Shown: positions 1 through 12,333, counted from the first letter of the stretch. The stretch is 64,000 nucleotides of DNA from Hexactinellida sp. DTS-2022 (GCA_028753945.1 JAPNXP010000009.1:5394001-5458000), one strand, 5' to 3'. The notes: generated from the sequence alone by a model not told the origin. Program-made: numbers and translations.

Positions 1-110
1 GTGTAGGCATCTGTATTGTCACGACTTGATCCAGGGCTCAGCAAGGGACACTTGAAGGGTTCACCAGTCTCCTGCTTGCAAATCACACAGCGATCCCAGT
101 TCAGTTCCAT
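1..110 (-). CDS. Partial first coding exon, Cys-containing N-terminus
   Basis: A minus-strand open frame starts at an ATG at 110-108 and runs off the left edge. The peptide begins MELNWDRCVICK and continues with two CxxC-like Cys pairs. A good splice acceptor (pyrimidine run then CAG, ending at 120) lies just before the ATG, so the exon probably starts at 119 behind a 5'-UTR intron. Short N-termini of the type WxxCxxC...PLxCP occur on many uncharacterised invertebrate proteins often linked to mobile DNA; I make this comparison from memory of the pattern only. Function unknown; could be a zinc-binding leader. Confidence 0.45.
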   Translation of the reverse strand, partial: MELNWDRCVICKQETGEPFKCPLLSPGSSRDNTDAY

Positions 111-123
111 GCTGACACTCTGA

Positions 124-1202
124 AAGGAGAAGAAAACCTATTATCTGCTAACACAATACAATTACTCCTAAGATATAGCCAACTAGTCATACAAACACAA
201 CACAATTACTGAACACAAATTACCACTAGTCATCATACACAATACAATTACTGCACATTAATTGTAATGTAATGTAGTCCTGTGTTGTTGGGGTTCCCAG
301 CATTGGGGAATCCACAACAACTTTAGAATACGATTTAATATCAATTTAATGCCTATAATATTATAGAGTTTCTAAACATGGGGATATGATACAAAAAAAA
401 AGTTGAGGAAAATCGCTCTTTTTCATATTTGTCGGCCATTTTTTTCATTTTACACACAATAAAAATTGAATCTCCGAAGGGCTCCTAGGCTAACATTTAT
501 CGATATGCCCTAAGGGTTCCTCATGCCAAATTTGGTGCTTTTATCCACCATGTAACCGTAATCGTTAAATATAGCCCTAAGCCACCTCACTATAAGGGTC
601 TATGGGGGCGTAGTGTATATTTCGCCACAAATTGTTCTTATTCACATTCGTTTCGGTATGAAACACGGGACGATTTATGCTGTGTATTTGTAGCAAAATT
701 ATATAGGATACTCAAAAGAACTTTCCCAGGATAGAAGTATTACCTGTCCCCCGTTACGACCCAATAGCACTGAGAGATACCACAGTGTACAGGGGAGAGG
801 AGGGGGAGAAGTTATACACATTGTCTATGAGAACTGTATGGCATATCCCTCCCATCTTATTACGTACAAGAAATAGTAATTTCACTTCTTGAATTTCAAC
901 TTTTTAAGTTATTAGAAGAACTGTTAGAGTTTTATTTCCATATTTTTATTTTTGGCATTTATTTCATTTACACTTTCTAAACGAATGCATTTTCGCTTTA
1001 GTTAAATAGTACAAAAAATACGTACATGCAACATTTTGTAAATAAATAGATTAATTAATTAAACTATAACTTCAATATTCAAATTACATTTTATCTTAGT
1101 TAAATATAATTTAATTAATGTTTGAATAGTGAAGACTTCGAATGTTTAATTAATTAATTAAAGTATAATTATTACAAATAGAAATAGAAATACGTGTACT
1201 AA
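124..1202. other. Intergenic, no gene seen
   Basis: AT-rich sequence with no convincing reading frame, RNA gene or terminal repeats on either strand. Only short simple AT runs are visible. Confidence 0.5.
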
Positions 1203-1210
1203 GTCGCGAC

Positions 1211-1695
1211 CAAACCTGGGGCTGATTACTAGTGAGTGATTACGATTACGATTACGATTACATCCTTCAGAAATAGCTTGATTACGATTACGATTACGAT
1301 TACAGGAAATGTTGTAATCGATTACAATCAATTACAATCGATTACAATTTCATTTTCTTTACGGTGCAATTACGATCATTCCGATTAAGCCCCGGAGTTT
1401 CATGCGCACGAAAAATAAGGCCCGTGTGTATGGGGGTAGCCACCAAGAATTATTTGTATGGCCCGGATATATCTTTGGGGGTTGCAATGAGATCAGCGAA
1501 CCCTCATTCTTATTCAAAGTTATTGTGGAAAATTTGGGGGCCTGGTGTCATACCTGGGGCTGATTACTAGTGGGTGATTACGATTACGATTACATCCTTC
1601 AAAAAAGCTTGATTATGATTACGATTACGATTACAGGAAAAGTTGTAATCGATTACAATCGATTACGATTGTAATCGTAATCAGCCCCAAGCCTG
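1211..1695. mobile_element. hAT-type MITE with GATTACGATTAC arrays
   Basis: The ends CAAACCTGGGGCTGATTAC and (inverted) CAGGCTTGGGGCTGATTAC form terminal inverted repeats, flanked by an 8-bp direct repeat GTCGCGAC (1203-1210 and 1696-1703). Inside are arrays of GATTAC/GTAATC at 1237-1350 and 1578-1680. The middle (about 1425-1545) is a copy of the GGCGTAGCCACC repeat also found at 12334-12450. An 8-bp duplication and CA...TG ends fit a hAT MITE. The TSD is itself a palindrome, so the boundary could shift by a few bases. Confidence 0.75.
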
Positions 1696-1703
1696 GTCGC
1701 GAC

Positions 1704-2221
1704 CCTCTTATCTAACAAATATAACTATATTTGATAGATAATATTATAATATTATAGTTATTTTTATTTTAGTTAACACGAGATAGTTTGATATATTTCT
1801 TCTTTTCACTTTGTCCATTCATAATACATATCACCACACTATAAAACCATAATGCCCACTAATATAATTCTTTTGTGCGGTAATGTCGCACCCAAATTTA
1901 CCAGTGCCGAACCTTCATGCACCCTACCGTCTTAGTATTATAGCCATGCGGGCCCAGCTTAAATAGTTAGGGCAGCTGCAAGGGGGAAAAGCGCGCCAAG
2001 GAGGAAATACAAAATCTGAATACTCATATATTTAAATGAGTGCGACCTCGATAATCTGACTAGTTGGGAGCCCAAAAGGTTCTGAAATCGACCACAATGT
2101 AATGGGATAGAAATTTGGGACCAGTGAGTGGGCATGTTCGACTAATCAAATTTCTAGAGGAGAATGCCGAAATTATTTACTCTCGTTAGCATAGTTCGGT
2201 GTTCATAATGTTAAATTATCG
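1704..2221. other. Intergenic, no gene seen
   Basis: AT-rich; no frame above noise and no terminal repeats recognised. Confidence 0.5.
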
Positions 2222-2225
2222 ACGC

Positions 2226-2291
2226 TTTTTCCAGCGAACCTATTCCTTCTGGAGAAATATTTCTCCAGAAGGAATAGGTTCGCTGGAAAAA
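2226..2291. repeat. 66-bp perfect palindrome
   Basis: Every base from 2226 to 2258 pairs with its partner from 2291 back to 2259, with no spacer; centre AAATATTT. With one mismatch the symmetry extends to 2222-2295. It can form a cruciform in DNA or a perfect hairpin in RNA. Confidence 0.95.
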
Positions 2292-2307
2292 CCGTAAAAC
2301 CATGAAA

Positions 2308-2363
2308 TTTTTTAATTCCATAGCGGAGTCATTTCGAAATGACTCCGCTATGGAATTAAAAAA
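2308..2363. repeat. 56-bp perfect palindrome
   Basis: A second spacerless perfect inverted repeat, centre TTTCGAAA at 2335/2336, only 16 bp after the first palindrome and unrelated to it in sequence. One extra A in the right arm stops the symmetry; allowing that gap it extends a few bases more. Confidence 0.95.
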
Positions 2364-2368
2364 ATTCA

Positions 2369-2981
2369 GGGTTCTCTCATGAAGAGACAACTGTGTGTAA
2401 CCTTCAAAAAGTTAGACAATTGAGTGTAAAACAAGTGTAATACTAAATACTTAATGCAGAACATATAGTCAAGACCATTTGAAATGTTGTTCGAATTACA
2501 GACTGTACAATCATTCGGAAATTGTCTACGGCCCTTGAACCCAGATGTGACATTAGTATAGTAACTTTGTATATAAGCCCCAAGTATATCCCAGGTAAGC
2601 TCTATTTCCAGCTACGGCACTGGCGACCCCCCTCTTAGTTGTTCATTGACCCCCTTGGGGGTCGCGACCCCCAGTTTGGGAATCACTGATTTAAGGGGAT
2701 ATACTTATATCTTTTAACTTAGGGATTATCCAGATATTTTTTAGTAAATTATATTACACAGCTTATGATTGACAGAATCTTAAAATATTCTAAAATTCCC
2801 TTCTAGTTTAGTGGGACTAGAGCTATAGAGTCCCTATACCATTTAATCTCGATAATAAGATAATTAAGGCATTTTATTAAACATAAATAGTAAGAAATAT
2901 TAGAAATAATTCAATAATAGAACGAATGGGGAAACAAATAAAGAGTAGAATAGTTAGTAAATAATACAAGAAAGAAGAAGT
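2369..2981. other. Intergenic with a hAT-end remnant
   Basis: No gene seen. At 2650-2690 the sequence ending in TTTGGGAATCACTG matches the 3' terminus of the hAT MITE at 28962-29286; the other end is not visible, so this is a remnant. Confidence 0.45.
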
Positions 2982-3596
2982 TTATATAGTTTTGTAAAAT
3001 ATCTGTGGACAGTTATTGTTAGCTCGACACACCACTATAATTCTTCTTCTGTTGTCCATTGTAATTCCCATAGGCTCGGGAGACTCAGAGATCTTATGAA
3101 TCAATTTGAATTCAGTATTGAAAATATGTATAGAGTTAGAATCTCGGTCTGAAATTAGAATATAATCAGTTTTGTCAATGAAGAAGAACCAAGGAGTAAT
3201 AACTTCCATTCCTTGGCCTTGAGATATAACACTCTTCTGTAGAATGTGATTATAGTTGTAGAGATGGAGACAAGGATTAGATGAATCGAGAACATAAATG
3301 TATTCTTTGGAAAGTTTAACTTCAAGAGGTGATTTGGGTGCCCAAAACTGAGATATAAAATGAAAATCCGGAGAAAGAACCTGAATACGATTATTATGAT
3401 AATCACTAACATATATATTTCCATTTGACTCATTAATAGTTAGGCCACTAGGCCAGTTAAATTCCAATTTTCCTTTTCCCTGTTTACCTATTTTAAAAAT
3501 AAACTTCCCATCGAGTTGATAATTCAAAATACAATGGTTGTCTTTTGAAATGAGTATCCTGCTATCAGACGTGTATGGTGTCAAAATGGTCCGCAC
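2982..3596 (-). pseudogene. Partial NHL-repeat protein
   Basis: A 204-residue open frame with NHL-type beta-propeller blades: WPSGLTINESNGNIYVSDYH followed by NRIQVLS at about residues 48-74, a degenerate central blade, and ILISDRDSNSIHIFN then MGITMDNRRRIIVV near the end. NHL propellers form the C-terminal binding domain of TRIM-NHL and related proteins and normally have six blades. Here only about four are present, and no RING, B-box or filamin domain lies upstream; the start abuts a TTTGATCAAA repeat block. I read it as a truncated gene end; a short lineage-specific NHL protein or the last exon of a larger gene is possible. Confidence 0.6.
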
Positions 3597-3850
3597 ATTT
3601 TGATCAAATTCTGGAGTCGAATTCGATCAATTTATATTATTTGAACTTTGATCAAACTTTAAATACATTTTTTGATCAAAATTCTACATTATTTACAATA
3701 ATGGAACTTTGATCAAATGAAAAAATTTTAGATTTATTTTTTTGAACAAAATTCTGCAATAGCAAGTGATGTAGAACTTTGATCAAATCGTCGCACATTT
3801 TAATCAAAAATATTTGTCGATTTTTAATCAAATTTGATCAATGATTAGAA
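3597..3850. repeat. TTTGATCAAA tandem block
   Basis: About eight copies of the 10-bp palindrome TTTGATCAAA or close variants, arranged in two to three degenerate units of 61-70 bp that each start GAACTTTGATCAAA (3643, 3704, 3774). The block begins at the 5' end of the NHL frame. Confidence 0.8.
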
Positions 3851-4051
3851 AGAATTGAATTATACATTTCTCAGGTTATTGGGATGGTGCAAAGATTTTA
3901 TCAAATTGGTGTTATAAGAGTTGCTCAACAATCTTATTCCAAGAACAATTAAATTATTAATGTTATGCGTCTACACTTTTTATGAGTTTTCAAGTAGTAA
4001 CTTTATTCAATGTAATACGTAGATCAACGAATAAATGGTAAATTTACATTA

Positions 4052-4140
4052 ATGATTTTTAACACAGATTGCAGATTTATTAGACTGCATAAGTGTACAG
4101 ATGGAGTACCAAATTATTGAAGGTAATTATTGAAGGTCGA
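4052..4140 (+). pseudogene. FLYWCH N-terminus of MULE-RING transposase (5' piece)
   Basis: In-frame residues LHKCTDGVPNY followed, across small indels, by remnants of a YWRxRVVT segment resemble a FLYWCH zinc finger, the usual N-terminal DNA-binding domain of one MULE group. The frame breaks at about 4120. The last 8 bases before the hAT element (GTTGTGAC) are repeated at 13869, where the same gene continues. Confidence 0.6.
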
Positions 4141-4780
4141 GTTGTGACTAGGGTTTCCAATTCCGGGATCCCGGGATCCCGTAGCGTTAATCCCGGGATT
4201 GGTTTGTTAAATCCCGGGAATCCCGAAATATGTCCTGAAGCTGTATTACTGTATTCTGATAAAAAACATCACGATTCTTGACTAATGTTTACGAGTTAAC
4301 GTCTGTATATGTTACACGCAAATCGTGAAATTGCCTATTTCATGTATTGGGCAAACAAATTGCTCAATGCGTGTAATAGGCAATTGTATTGTCCATTTCA
4401 TGTATTGAGCAATTTGTTTGCCCAATACATGAAATGGTCATTCAAGCATTACACACTTCACGAAATGTGTAATGCTTTTTATATAAGTTGCACGCAATTC
4501 GTGAAATTGCCTATTTCATGTATTGGGCCACCAAATTGCTCAATGCGTGTAATAGGCAATTGTATTTTCCATTTCATGGAATAGACATTAGGTCGCTCAT
4601 TTCATGAAATGGTCATTCAAGTATTGCACACTTCATGAAATGTGCAATGCTGTTTATCTAACGATTTCTAGAAAATTCCCCCCCCCCCAACCCCCTCATT
4701 AAATAGACATTAAAATTGGGTAGCACACATGATATTATTTAAATAACACAACAATGTTGTCTAGCTGTTTTCAACTCGGA

Positions 4781-6678
4781 CTAATCTATATTGTCACATG
4801 ATCCTTTCCCATGACAAGCGCTGTTGCATTTTAGCCCGGCCTTCAAACATGAACAACGTTTTGTTAAACAATTGCTCTTGCAATGACATCTACGAAATCC
4901 CTGACCACCACATATACTCTGTGCTCGAACAATTTCGCGAATCGATAATTCTCCATCTGGTATATCTTCTAACTTCATTCCTGTAAATTTAATAAACTCA
5001 ATTTGATTTCTTGCTAGTCGGCCTCTTATTTTTGCACTTCTGGTTCCTATTCGATAACCTCTTTGATCAAATTCCAAAACAAGCCCAATAATATTTGGTG
5101 GATCACCTTTGCTCCGATCAAACTGGGATACAGGCACAGCAACACTATCACCGATACGAAGTGGACGGAGGGTGCAAGTACTGCGTGCAATCATTTTTTT
5201 CGCTTGTTTTTCAATACCTTTGCAAGCTTCTATTCGTGCACGTTTTGCCGGATGGCTTTCATTACCACTAAGGCCCGAGTGTTGAGAATTTGAAACAGTT
5301 GTATGATGTAATTCTGGATCTTTTTCCTGTATTATATCACCAAAAATTGCTTCAGCACTGTTATGGTCTAGTGCAGTCGTGTTCGCTGGAAGTAGATGAG
5401 CAGTTTCATCGTCCATTCAAGTTGGGTCCATTGGAAGTAGATGAGCAGTTTCATCGTCCATTGAAGTTGGGGCCATTGGAAGTAGATGAGCAGTTTCATC
5501 GTCCATTGAAGTTGGGGCCATTGGAAGTAGGTGAGCAGTTTCATCGTCCATTGAAGTTGGGGCCATTGGAAGTAGGTGAGCAGTTTCATCGTCCAGTGAA
5601 GTTGGGGCCATTGGAAGTGAATGAGTACTTTCATCATCAAGATTACCATCACCAGGCGAAACTATTGTTTCTGGATTATTAGAATTAATATCCCCGTTTT
5701 CAACTTCACAGGTTTGAAGTTCAAGATCTTCTTCCAATATACCTGTACCTATTTATCAAGAAAATCTGTTGGCAGAATACTTTTCAATCCACACCGTGGT
5801 TTGTTACCAGTCAGTGCTTTATACGGTTCCATTCCGATTGTTTCATGAAATGAAGTGTTCATAGACCATTGCACAAAACGGATCCCATAGCTCCATTTGG
5901 ATGTATTATTATCTCGCATCCAAGCCATCAATTGATTCTTCATATCACCATTGCTCCGCTCGACTGATCCTTGACTTTGGGGATGACGGGGACGTCCATT
6001 CACAAGAATAAGTTCTGGCCAAAGAGTTGAAAGTTCGTGAATCACTTGTCCCGTAAATTCACGACCATTATCTGATTGTAGGATATGTGGTGCACCAAAG
6101 TCTAGGAATATCAAAAGCAATTGATTTGCAACTTCTGTAGCTGTTTTTCTTTGTAGAGGACGAATAACATGGAATTTTGTTAGATACTCTATGTAGTGCA
6201 ATATAAAACGGTAATTACCATCTTTGTTAGTTTGCATATCAACAAGATCCACCTGACCACGTTCATTTAAGTCTTTCACTGTTAGAGGATGTATAACTAC
6301 TCCAGAAGCAGTCTCTCGTCTTGATCTCTTCTCTGCACATCTTTCGCAACGTTTTATATATTCCTGGACAAGGTAACGTGGGATATTGGCAAATTTATCT
6401 TGTATCTTTTTGTGAGTTTTCTTTTCACCTCCATGACCTGTTGCGATATGCATAGAAAAGATTACATTAATAACTTCCTCTTTTGTTGCCATATATTTTC
6501 CATTCCGTTTAGTAACGTTAGTAACAGATCCAATACTTACTAAGGAATAAACATTCAAAATATTGTAATCTTCTCTTGGAAGAGATCTGCCTGTTTTTCC
6601 TCTTCTTAATACATCGATAACATATTTTTCATAATTCTTATCCCATATAGTTTGATTTTCTGCCACTATACCCTCCAT
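4781..6678 (-). pseudogene. KRBA2-like integrase transposase, one frameshift and one stop
   Basis: Read from 6678 down. Residues 1-309 hold an H2C2 zinc segment (HIATGHGG, then CERCAEKR) and an rve integrase core with D in GQVDLVDMQ, D in LQSDNGREFTG and E in HPQSQGSVERSN. A frameshift at about 5745 separates this from a linker made of five to six copies of a 15-residue unit (DDETAHLLPMAPTS-type). A TCA-to-TGA change leaves a stop at about 5417-5419 within that array. The tail after the stop (211 residues) ends in a Cys-rich CXC-like motif, CHCKSNCLTKRCSC. This order matches KRBA2-type, Ginger-related transposases. Two lesions only, so decay is modest. Confidence 0.8.
5380..5640. repeat. 45-bp coding minisatellite
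   Basis: Five to six near-identical 45-bp units (for example CATTGGAAGTAGATGAGC plus the rest) encode the repeated DDETAHLLPMAPTS linker on the minus strand. Because 45 is divisible by three, unit number can vary without a frameshift. Confidence 0.9.
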
Positions 6679-6879
6679 ATCTAATATTAATCCACCAAAA
6701 TGAAAAACGAAAGCATTGATATTTCCGGATTGAAATCATTTATAAATGAAGAATACTTTTATATGCCTTGTATGTAATTATAAGCATTATTATAGATTGT
6801 GTTGAAAATTGATTATATTGAAGTAACGTGTTATTAGGACAACATTGTTATATTTAATTAGTGGTGTTGAAAATTGATT

Positions 6880-7108
6880 ATATTTGAAATACTTGCTAGA
6901 GAAATACTTGGAAGAGAATACTTGGAAGAGATTTCAATACTTGGTAGAGAAATACTTGGAGAAATTATATTTGAAATACTTGGTAGAATACTTGGAAATA
7001 CTTGTTAGAACTGGTAGAATACTTGGAAATACTTGGTAGAAATACTTGGTACTTGGTAGAGAAATTATATTTGAAATACTTGGTAGAGAAATACTTGGTA
7101 GAGATTTC
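6880..7108. repeat. GAAATACTTGGTAGA degenerate tandem array
   Basis: Many imperfect copies of a roughly 15-bp unit GAAATACTTGGTAGA lie just inside the right inverted block of the integrase element. Confidence 0.85.
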
Positions 7109-7537
7109 ATGAAGTGTGCAATACTTGAATGACCATTTCATGAAATGAGCGACCTAATGTCTAATCCATGAAATGGACAATACAATTACCCATTACACGC
7201 ATCGAGCAATTTGTTTGCCCAATACATGAAATAGACAATTTCACGATTTGCGTGTAACATACTTGAATGACCATTTCATGAAATGAGCGACCTAATGTCT
7301 ATTCCATGAAATGGACAATACAATTGCCTATTACACGCATTGAGCAATTTGTTTGCCCAATACATGAAATAGGCAATTTCACGATTTGGGTGTAACATAT
7401 ACACTTCGAACTTGAATGGTTCCTTTCTTAACTAATAAAAATTATCAACATTACTATGAATTCATATCTACATCAAGTAATATGCATTATATATAAATAA
7501 AAAATGAAATCAAATGCCATATATCATATTTCACTTT

Positions 7538-9401
7538 ATGGCCGAGATTAAAGTCATTTACCAAGATTTTGTGGGAACCAAGATATGGGAACATTTTAGG
7601 CGATCTACTTGTGGTAAATTAGCCCAATGCAAATTATGTAAAAAATACTTAAGTGTGAGGGCGGATCTACGAAAGGGCTACAGATGCATATAAGATCAAT
7701 TCATAAAATTGAAGTATTAAAGCGAAAGAGTACACATTAAACTAACATGGAACTGTCTAAGCAGCCAAATCTAAACGCAGTGAGAACACTTAATTATTAC
7801 ATCAACGATACTAGTTTACCAGCTGTACTAGCAAGAATGACTGCTTGTGACGGTCTCTCATTCAATGTTTTCACAACTTCACTTGACCTAAGAAGATCCC
7901 TTGGTACACTCGGTCACTCAATACCTAAATCTGTTGCTGGGGTTAGAGATCAAGTAATGAAATACGGGCAGCAATTACGCGAATCGGTAAAGAGATCTAT
8001 ACACAATTCTAAATCTAAAGGTGAATATTTCAGCCTGACTTTTGACGAATGGACTTCAGTGCAAAATAAACGATATCTTAATATAAACATCCACGGTAAA
8101 TGGTTTTTTTTGGAACCTTGGTTTAATACGGATAAGGGGTAGATTTTCTTCTGAGGCATGTTTAAATGTTATCGTGCAAAAGCTGAATGAATTTGGAGTG
8201 AATTTGAGAAGGATATTGTTGGCATCACAACAGACCGCTGCGCGATGATGAAAAAGTTGGGGCGATCGATAGCAAGTCTTCACCAGTTGTGCTATGCTCA
8301 TGGACTACAACTTGTGATACAGGACATATTCTATCAGAAGCATAATGAAGATATTGCAATAATGAGTGATGGCAGTGGAACTGATGATGAAGATAATAGG
8401 ACAACATTAGATCATGATAGTGATGATGATTTTTCTGATGGGTTAGATATTTCAGGACCTGCAGACTCTGGAAATGCTCTAGCATTAAATTTAGATATTA
8501 TTGAAACAGTGAATAAGGTACGAAGAGTTGTGAAAATATTTAAACATTCGCCTCTTAAGAATGAAACTTTACAAAAGTATGTAAGAGAAAAATATCCAAA
8601 TGGACTCAATATGATATTGGATTGTAAGACTCGTTGGAGTTCACTGGTTAACATGCTTGAAAGAATAGTTCAGATTAAGGTGCCCACACAAAAAGCATTG
8701 TTAGATCTTAATCAAGGGATATATTGTACTGATAAGGAATTTGCGCTGATATCTTCTATAGTAGACGCATTGAACCCTATTAAAATGGCTTTCTATGCCA
8801 ACGTGATACAAATATAATCACAGCTGAAGCAACAATAAAATTTCTACTTGACGATATTCACAAATCCAAATCGCATTATCATAAAAAAATACTGGAATCT
8901 ATTAACCAACGAATTGTTCAAGAGCGTTACACTGATGCTTCAGTAATTACACTGATGCTTCAGCAATCTCCATAACCCCTCTGCAAAACTCGAAAAGAAG
9001 TCAAATGTAAGAATATTTTGTGCTAATCTACTATCCAGAATACGGCGAGAAGATTAGGAATTCCCAATTAGTGAAGATGGTATAACAGAATCACAATTAT
9101 CAGAAGTTACTTTGAATCCAGAACCAGAAGATCTTCCTCTCGCAAAGAAATTGCAACTAGCAATAGACGCATCGATGAAAATTCCTCAAAATTCTCTTTC
9201 ACTTGATAATACAAGTTTACCAACTATCTTAAACTATGAAATCACTGTTGCAGAGCAAACAGGAAAAAGAGGGTACTACTTGAAGCAGAACGTACGTTTT
9301 CATCATGTACATATCTCTGCAATAAATTACGAAGTAGACTTAATGATGACACGCTGGATGTTCTCTGTTTGATAAGGAACAATTTGAAAAATCAAAAATA
9401 A
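7538..9401 (+). pseudogene. Dead BED-hAT transposase
   Basis: The ATG at 7538 opens an N-terminal BED finger: WEHFRR, CKLC at about 7620, then after a frameshift GLQMHIRSIHKI. The RNase H-like core shows FTFDEWTS-type sequence (SLTFDEWTSVQNKRYLNIN, to 8142), then TTDRCAMMKKLGR and CYAHGLQLVIQDI (8230-8330). The C-terminal dimerisation segment is legible in a third frame as AERTFSS then LRSRLNDDTLDVLC, ending at a TAA at 9399-9401. At least four frameshifts and several stops. This is the gene of the surrounding 9.7-kb hAT element. Confidence 0.8.
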
Positions 9402-9732
9402 ATTAATCATTCATTTTACCATGAATTTTCTTTAGTATTATTAGATCAGCCGTGAACTACGATATTCAGGACTATTCACAAGGTTGGACCATGGATTGTT
9501 TGAGGTCTGACCTCGTATATTCAGAATTAGTTGAATATCTTAGTTATTAATGTTTCGGATGTTCAACTTGCTAAATTACATTCTTGTTAGAAACGAAATA
9601 TAATTTTTATCGTTTACAAGATAACATAATATAGAAGTATACTACTTGTATCATTGTCGAAAACGAAGAAACAAGGTACAAAATATAACTACACACAGTA
9701 CACAGTGATAAAAGCTAGTTCGGTTTGAATTT

Positions 9733-12004
9733 CTAAATTTTGCGTGATTCGTCTTTGCTCCTTTCAAGCGAGTTCAAGTTCTTCGTTGTATTCGATAAAA
9801 TGCAATTACATATCGTAAAAATTAACTTCTTAAGGATATCCCATCTGAAGGTTGAACAACTAGGACATTTAGTCCGCCATATCTCCTCATGTTCAGATTC
9901 AAAGTGAATAAGACATAATTTTACTAATATACTACGTGACTGTTCAGTAAGTAGCCTTTCGTACAATGTGGAGTCGGCTTCAATTTAGGTATAAACCGGC
10001 CATATCTTAGTCACTGCATTAAGAACTGGCTGTGATGGCCATTTCAGGGATCTCCGATCAATTAATTCAATAAGTCTATAGACGGATTGAACATCATGAA
10101 ACTCGATAACCTTGTCTTCCGTTAGGTCTGTAAGGCAATCGGAACATTTCATTTTGGAACGCTTAAAAATAGAGTGAACTGCATATCCCCCAATAAAAGC
10201 CAGAGATTGAAGAATGGGAAGAGGTGGTTCTACTATAATAATAATTGACGATTTTAGGAAGACAGTTACAGCTATGGTGGAAACTAGTAAAAGTTTGTGC
10301 AGTTAGCTTTCCATATTTTCCAGGGAGTCCTTTCCAATGTAAGAGCCAGTCTGCAATACGAGAAAGTAATGTGAACCTCGAGTCGTTGTAAATCAAAGGA
10401 AGTGATAAATCATCTCGGAGACGTTTTCCTTTGGTAGGTGTATTTACATTGAATACTTTCCAAACACTGCAAATGATTTTAATAAAATCGTGTGTTTGAG
10501 AGTTATAAGTTTCTCGGATCGAATTTTGTATTTGAAGAGCGGCAGCAGTTTGGTCATTAAATATCTTTAAGGCAAGGTGAACATTTTTGACGTTCAAGCT
10601 TTGTGGGCCAGCATGCTTTTGGAGTTAACTTTGGTGCTTGTTTCACTGAGGCGAATTGTTCAGATTTGAATAATAGTCTGACATCTTCCAAAGTGGCTTT
10701 GTTTGTAATAGAGAAGTCGTCAAAAGAAGGAAAAGTGAAAGTTTTATTGTAATCCGTTTGATTTAGCCAATTGTTTCGGATAGTTTTTAAAATGTGAACA
10801 AAATCAAAAAGCAGGAATAAGCTTCTATAAGAATCAACGGGATGGGGTACATAATGTTCAAGTTGTAATTTTGATGAGAATAACTTGAAGAGACCAAAGT
10901 TTAGAGGATGATTATCAGTTATGATAGCCACAACAGATAGACCACATGACTCGATATCAGATATTACCTTCTTCGTGATAGGAAATATTTCTGACGCACT
11001 AGTTTTCGAACAAGGGAGAAGTAGGACAATTGTAGACCATTTTGTAAATAGACTTGAAATCATAAAACCTAGTATGGTTCTCGCTGCTTTGTTGGGATTA
11101 TTCGACGATCCTATAATTTTTCCACCTTTGTATGTATATTCAGCTTTCAAATAAATCTCATCCATGTGAAGAGAAACATAGCGTTGCTGGTGATTAAATC
11201 CGGTTGTTAAATTTCTAAGGTAGGAAATATAATCATTTTCTAAACCAATGTTCTCTGCGATACCTCGAAGAGTTGAGTGATGTGGTAGAGAAATGCATTC
11301 AAGCGATTGTAAATATCGATAAGCAGCAGGAGATATAAGTTCGCATTTGAGTGATAGCATGGTAGTTACTATATTATACTTTCTATGGGTTTTCGGACAA
11401 AGAACATTTTCAAGCTGACAATGGATGAATTGTAAACGTGAAAGTAAATCTGAATTACTACTACGTAGTTATCGCATCTTCACTTAATTTAGAAATTGAT
11501 TCTGAGAGTTGAGTAGAAGCAGCTTTAACAGCCAGTTCGATGCAATCGAAAGAATACTATGAAATTTCTTCAATAAGCACAGAGATTTGACGAACATCAT
11601 CTATTTTGCTGATAGAAATAGGAATTTGAATATTGTGATGAAAAGCTTTCGTATTCAAGTGAAAATCTATTTTCAAGTAAGATTTGATTTGTACTTGGTC
11701 TTGAGATAGAGACGGGTGTAATATGTGCAAGGTAGAAGGGATTGGATACCAGAGAAGCCAGTTATTTGAAATATTAGTTTTCTCCAATTTGAACACAAGC
11801 TCAGCGAAAGTATTAACACCAAATTCTTCCTTTTCTTTTTTATATTGGAGGGCACTTTCTTCTAAAACCTTTCTTAGTTGGGTACTCTCCTTCAAATTAA
11901 AGTCGAGACGCTTTGGCTTTTCAACAGTTTTTTGAAGATATGAGGGACAATTGGGTAGTATCGTGGGAGTAGCACCATCAACAAGTCCGGGTCTTCGATA
12001 TGCC
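9733..12004 (-). pseudogene. P-like transposase of element 1
   Basis: Read from about 12004 (behind an acceptor TTTAATAG) down to 9733. The start reads LVDGATPTILPNCPSYL, the usual linker after a THAP finger, then a Lys/Glu-rich helix. The core (11360-10557) shows the P-type segment SPAAYRYLQSLECISLPH, MDEIYLKAEYTYKGG, ITDNHPLNFGLFK and FDFVHILKTIRNNWLN, followed by KLTAQTFTSFHHSC (10597-10163) and a C-terminal zinc-like CPSC segment. The THAP exon itself was not found. Several stops and frameshifts. It is aligned end to end with the better preserved copy at 45290-48069. Confidence 0.75.
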
Positions 12005-12333
12005 TATTAAAAGAAGATACTTATTAGTGAGGCCACTTAATTAATGAATAGGAAATTAGGAATATAAACAAATTATTGATAGATAAGTTTCAAATCAGTA
12101 GGATCATTATAACTCTTGCAATGGGTTGCCAAATGTATTTTTAAAGCGTGAACGGTTAAAGTCAATTTGGAGGATTTATCTAATTAATTAATTAATGGTT
12201 AAGTGGTAGATTATACAGAATGAAATTGTAGTATTTACTTGTACAAAACTTAGGTCTTATACTTTTAATAATTTATTTGGATTATGGTTCATTAAAAATT
12301 ATAAATTATATAACCTACAGTACATGATACAGT

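Larger units (their letters stand above)
4303..7402 (-). mobile_element. KRBA2/Ginger-like integrase DNA transposon
   Basis: Inverted end blocks (4307-4650 and 7095-7400) each hold about two tandem copies of a unit of roughly 190 bp containing ATGTTACACGCAAATCGTG and CCATTTCATGGAATAGAC; the right block is the inverse of the left. Between them lies one integrase-type gene. Exact ends and TSD are not clear (candidates near 4303 and 7402). The element sits wholly inside the 9.7-kb hAT. Confidence 0.7.

Noticed and set aside
4309..4584. 91-residue open frame on the plus strand
   Set aside because: It lies in the inverted tandem block of the integrase element and merely reflects the repeat; no domain and no counterpart frame in the right block.
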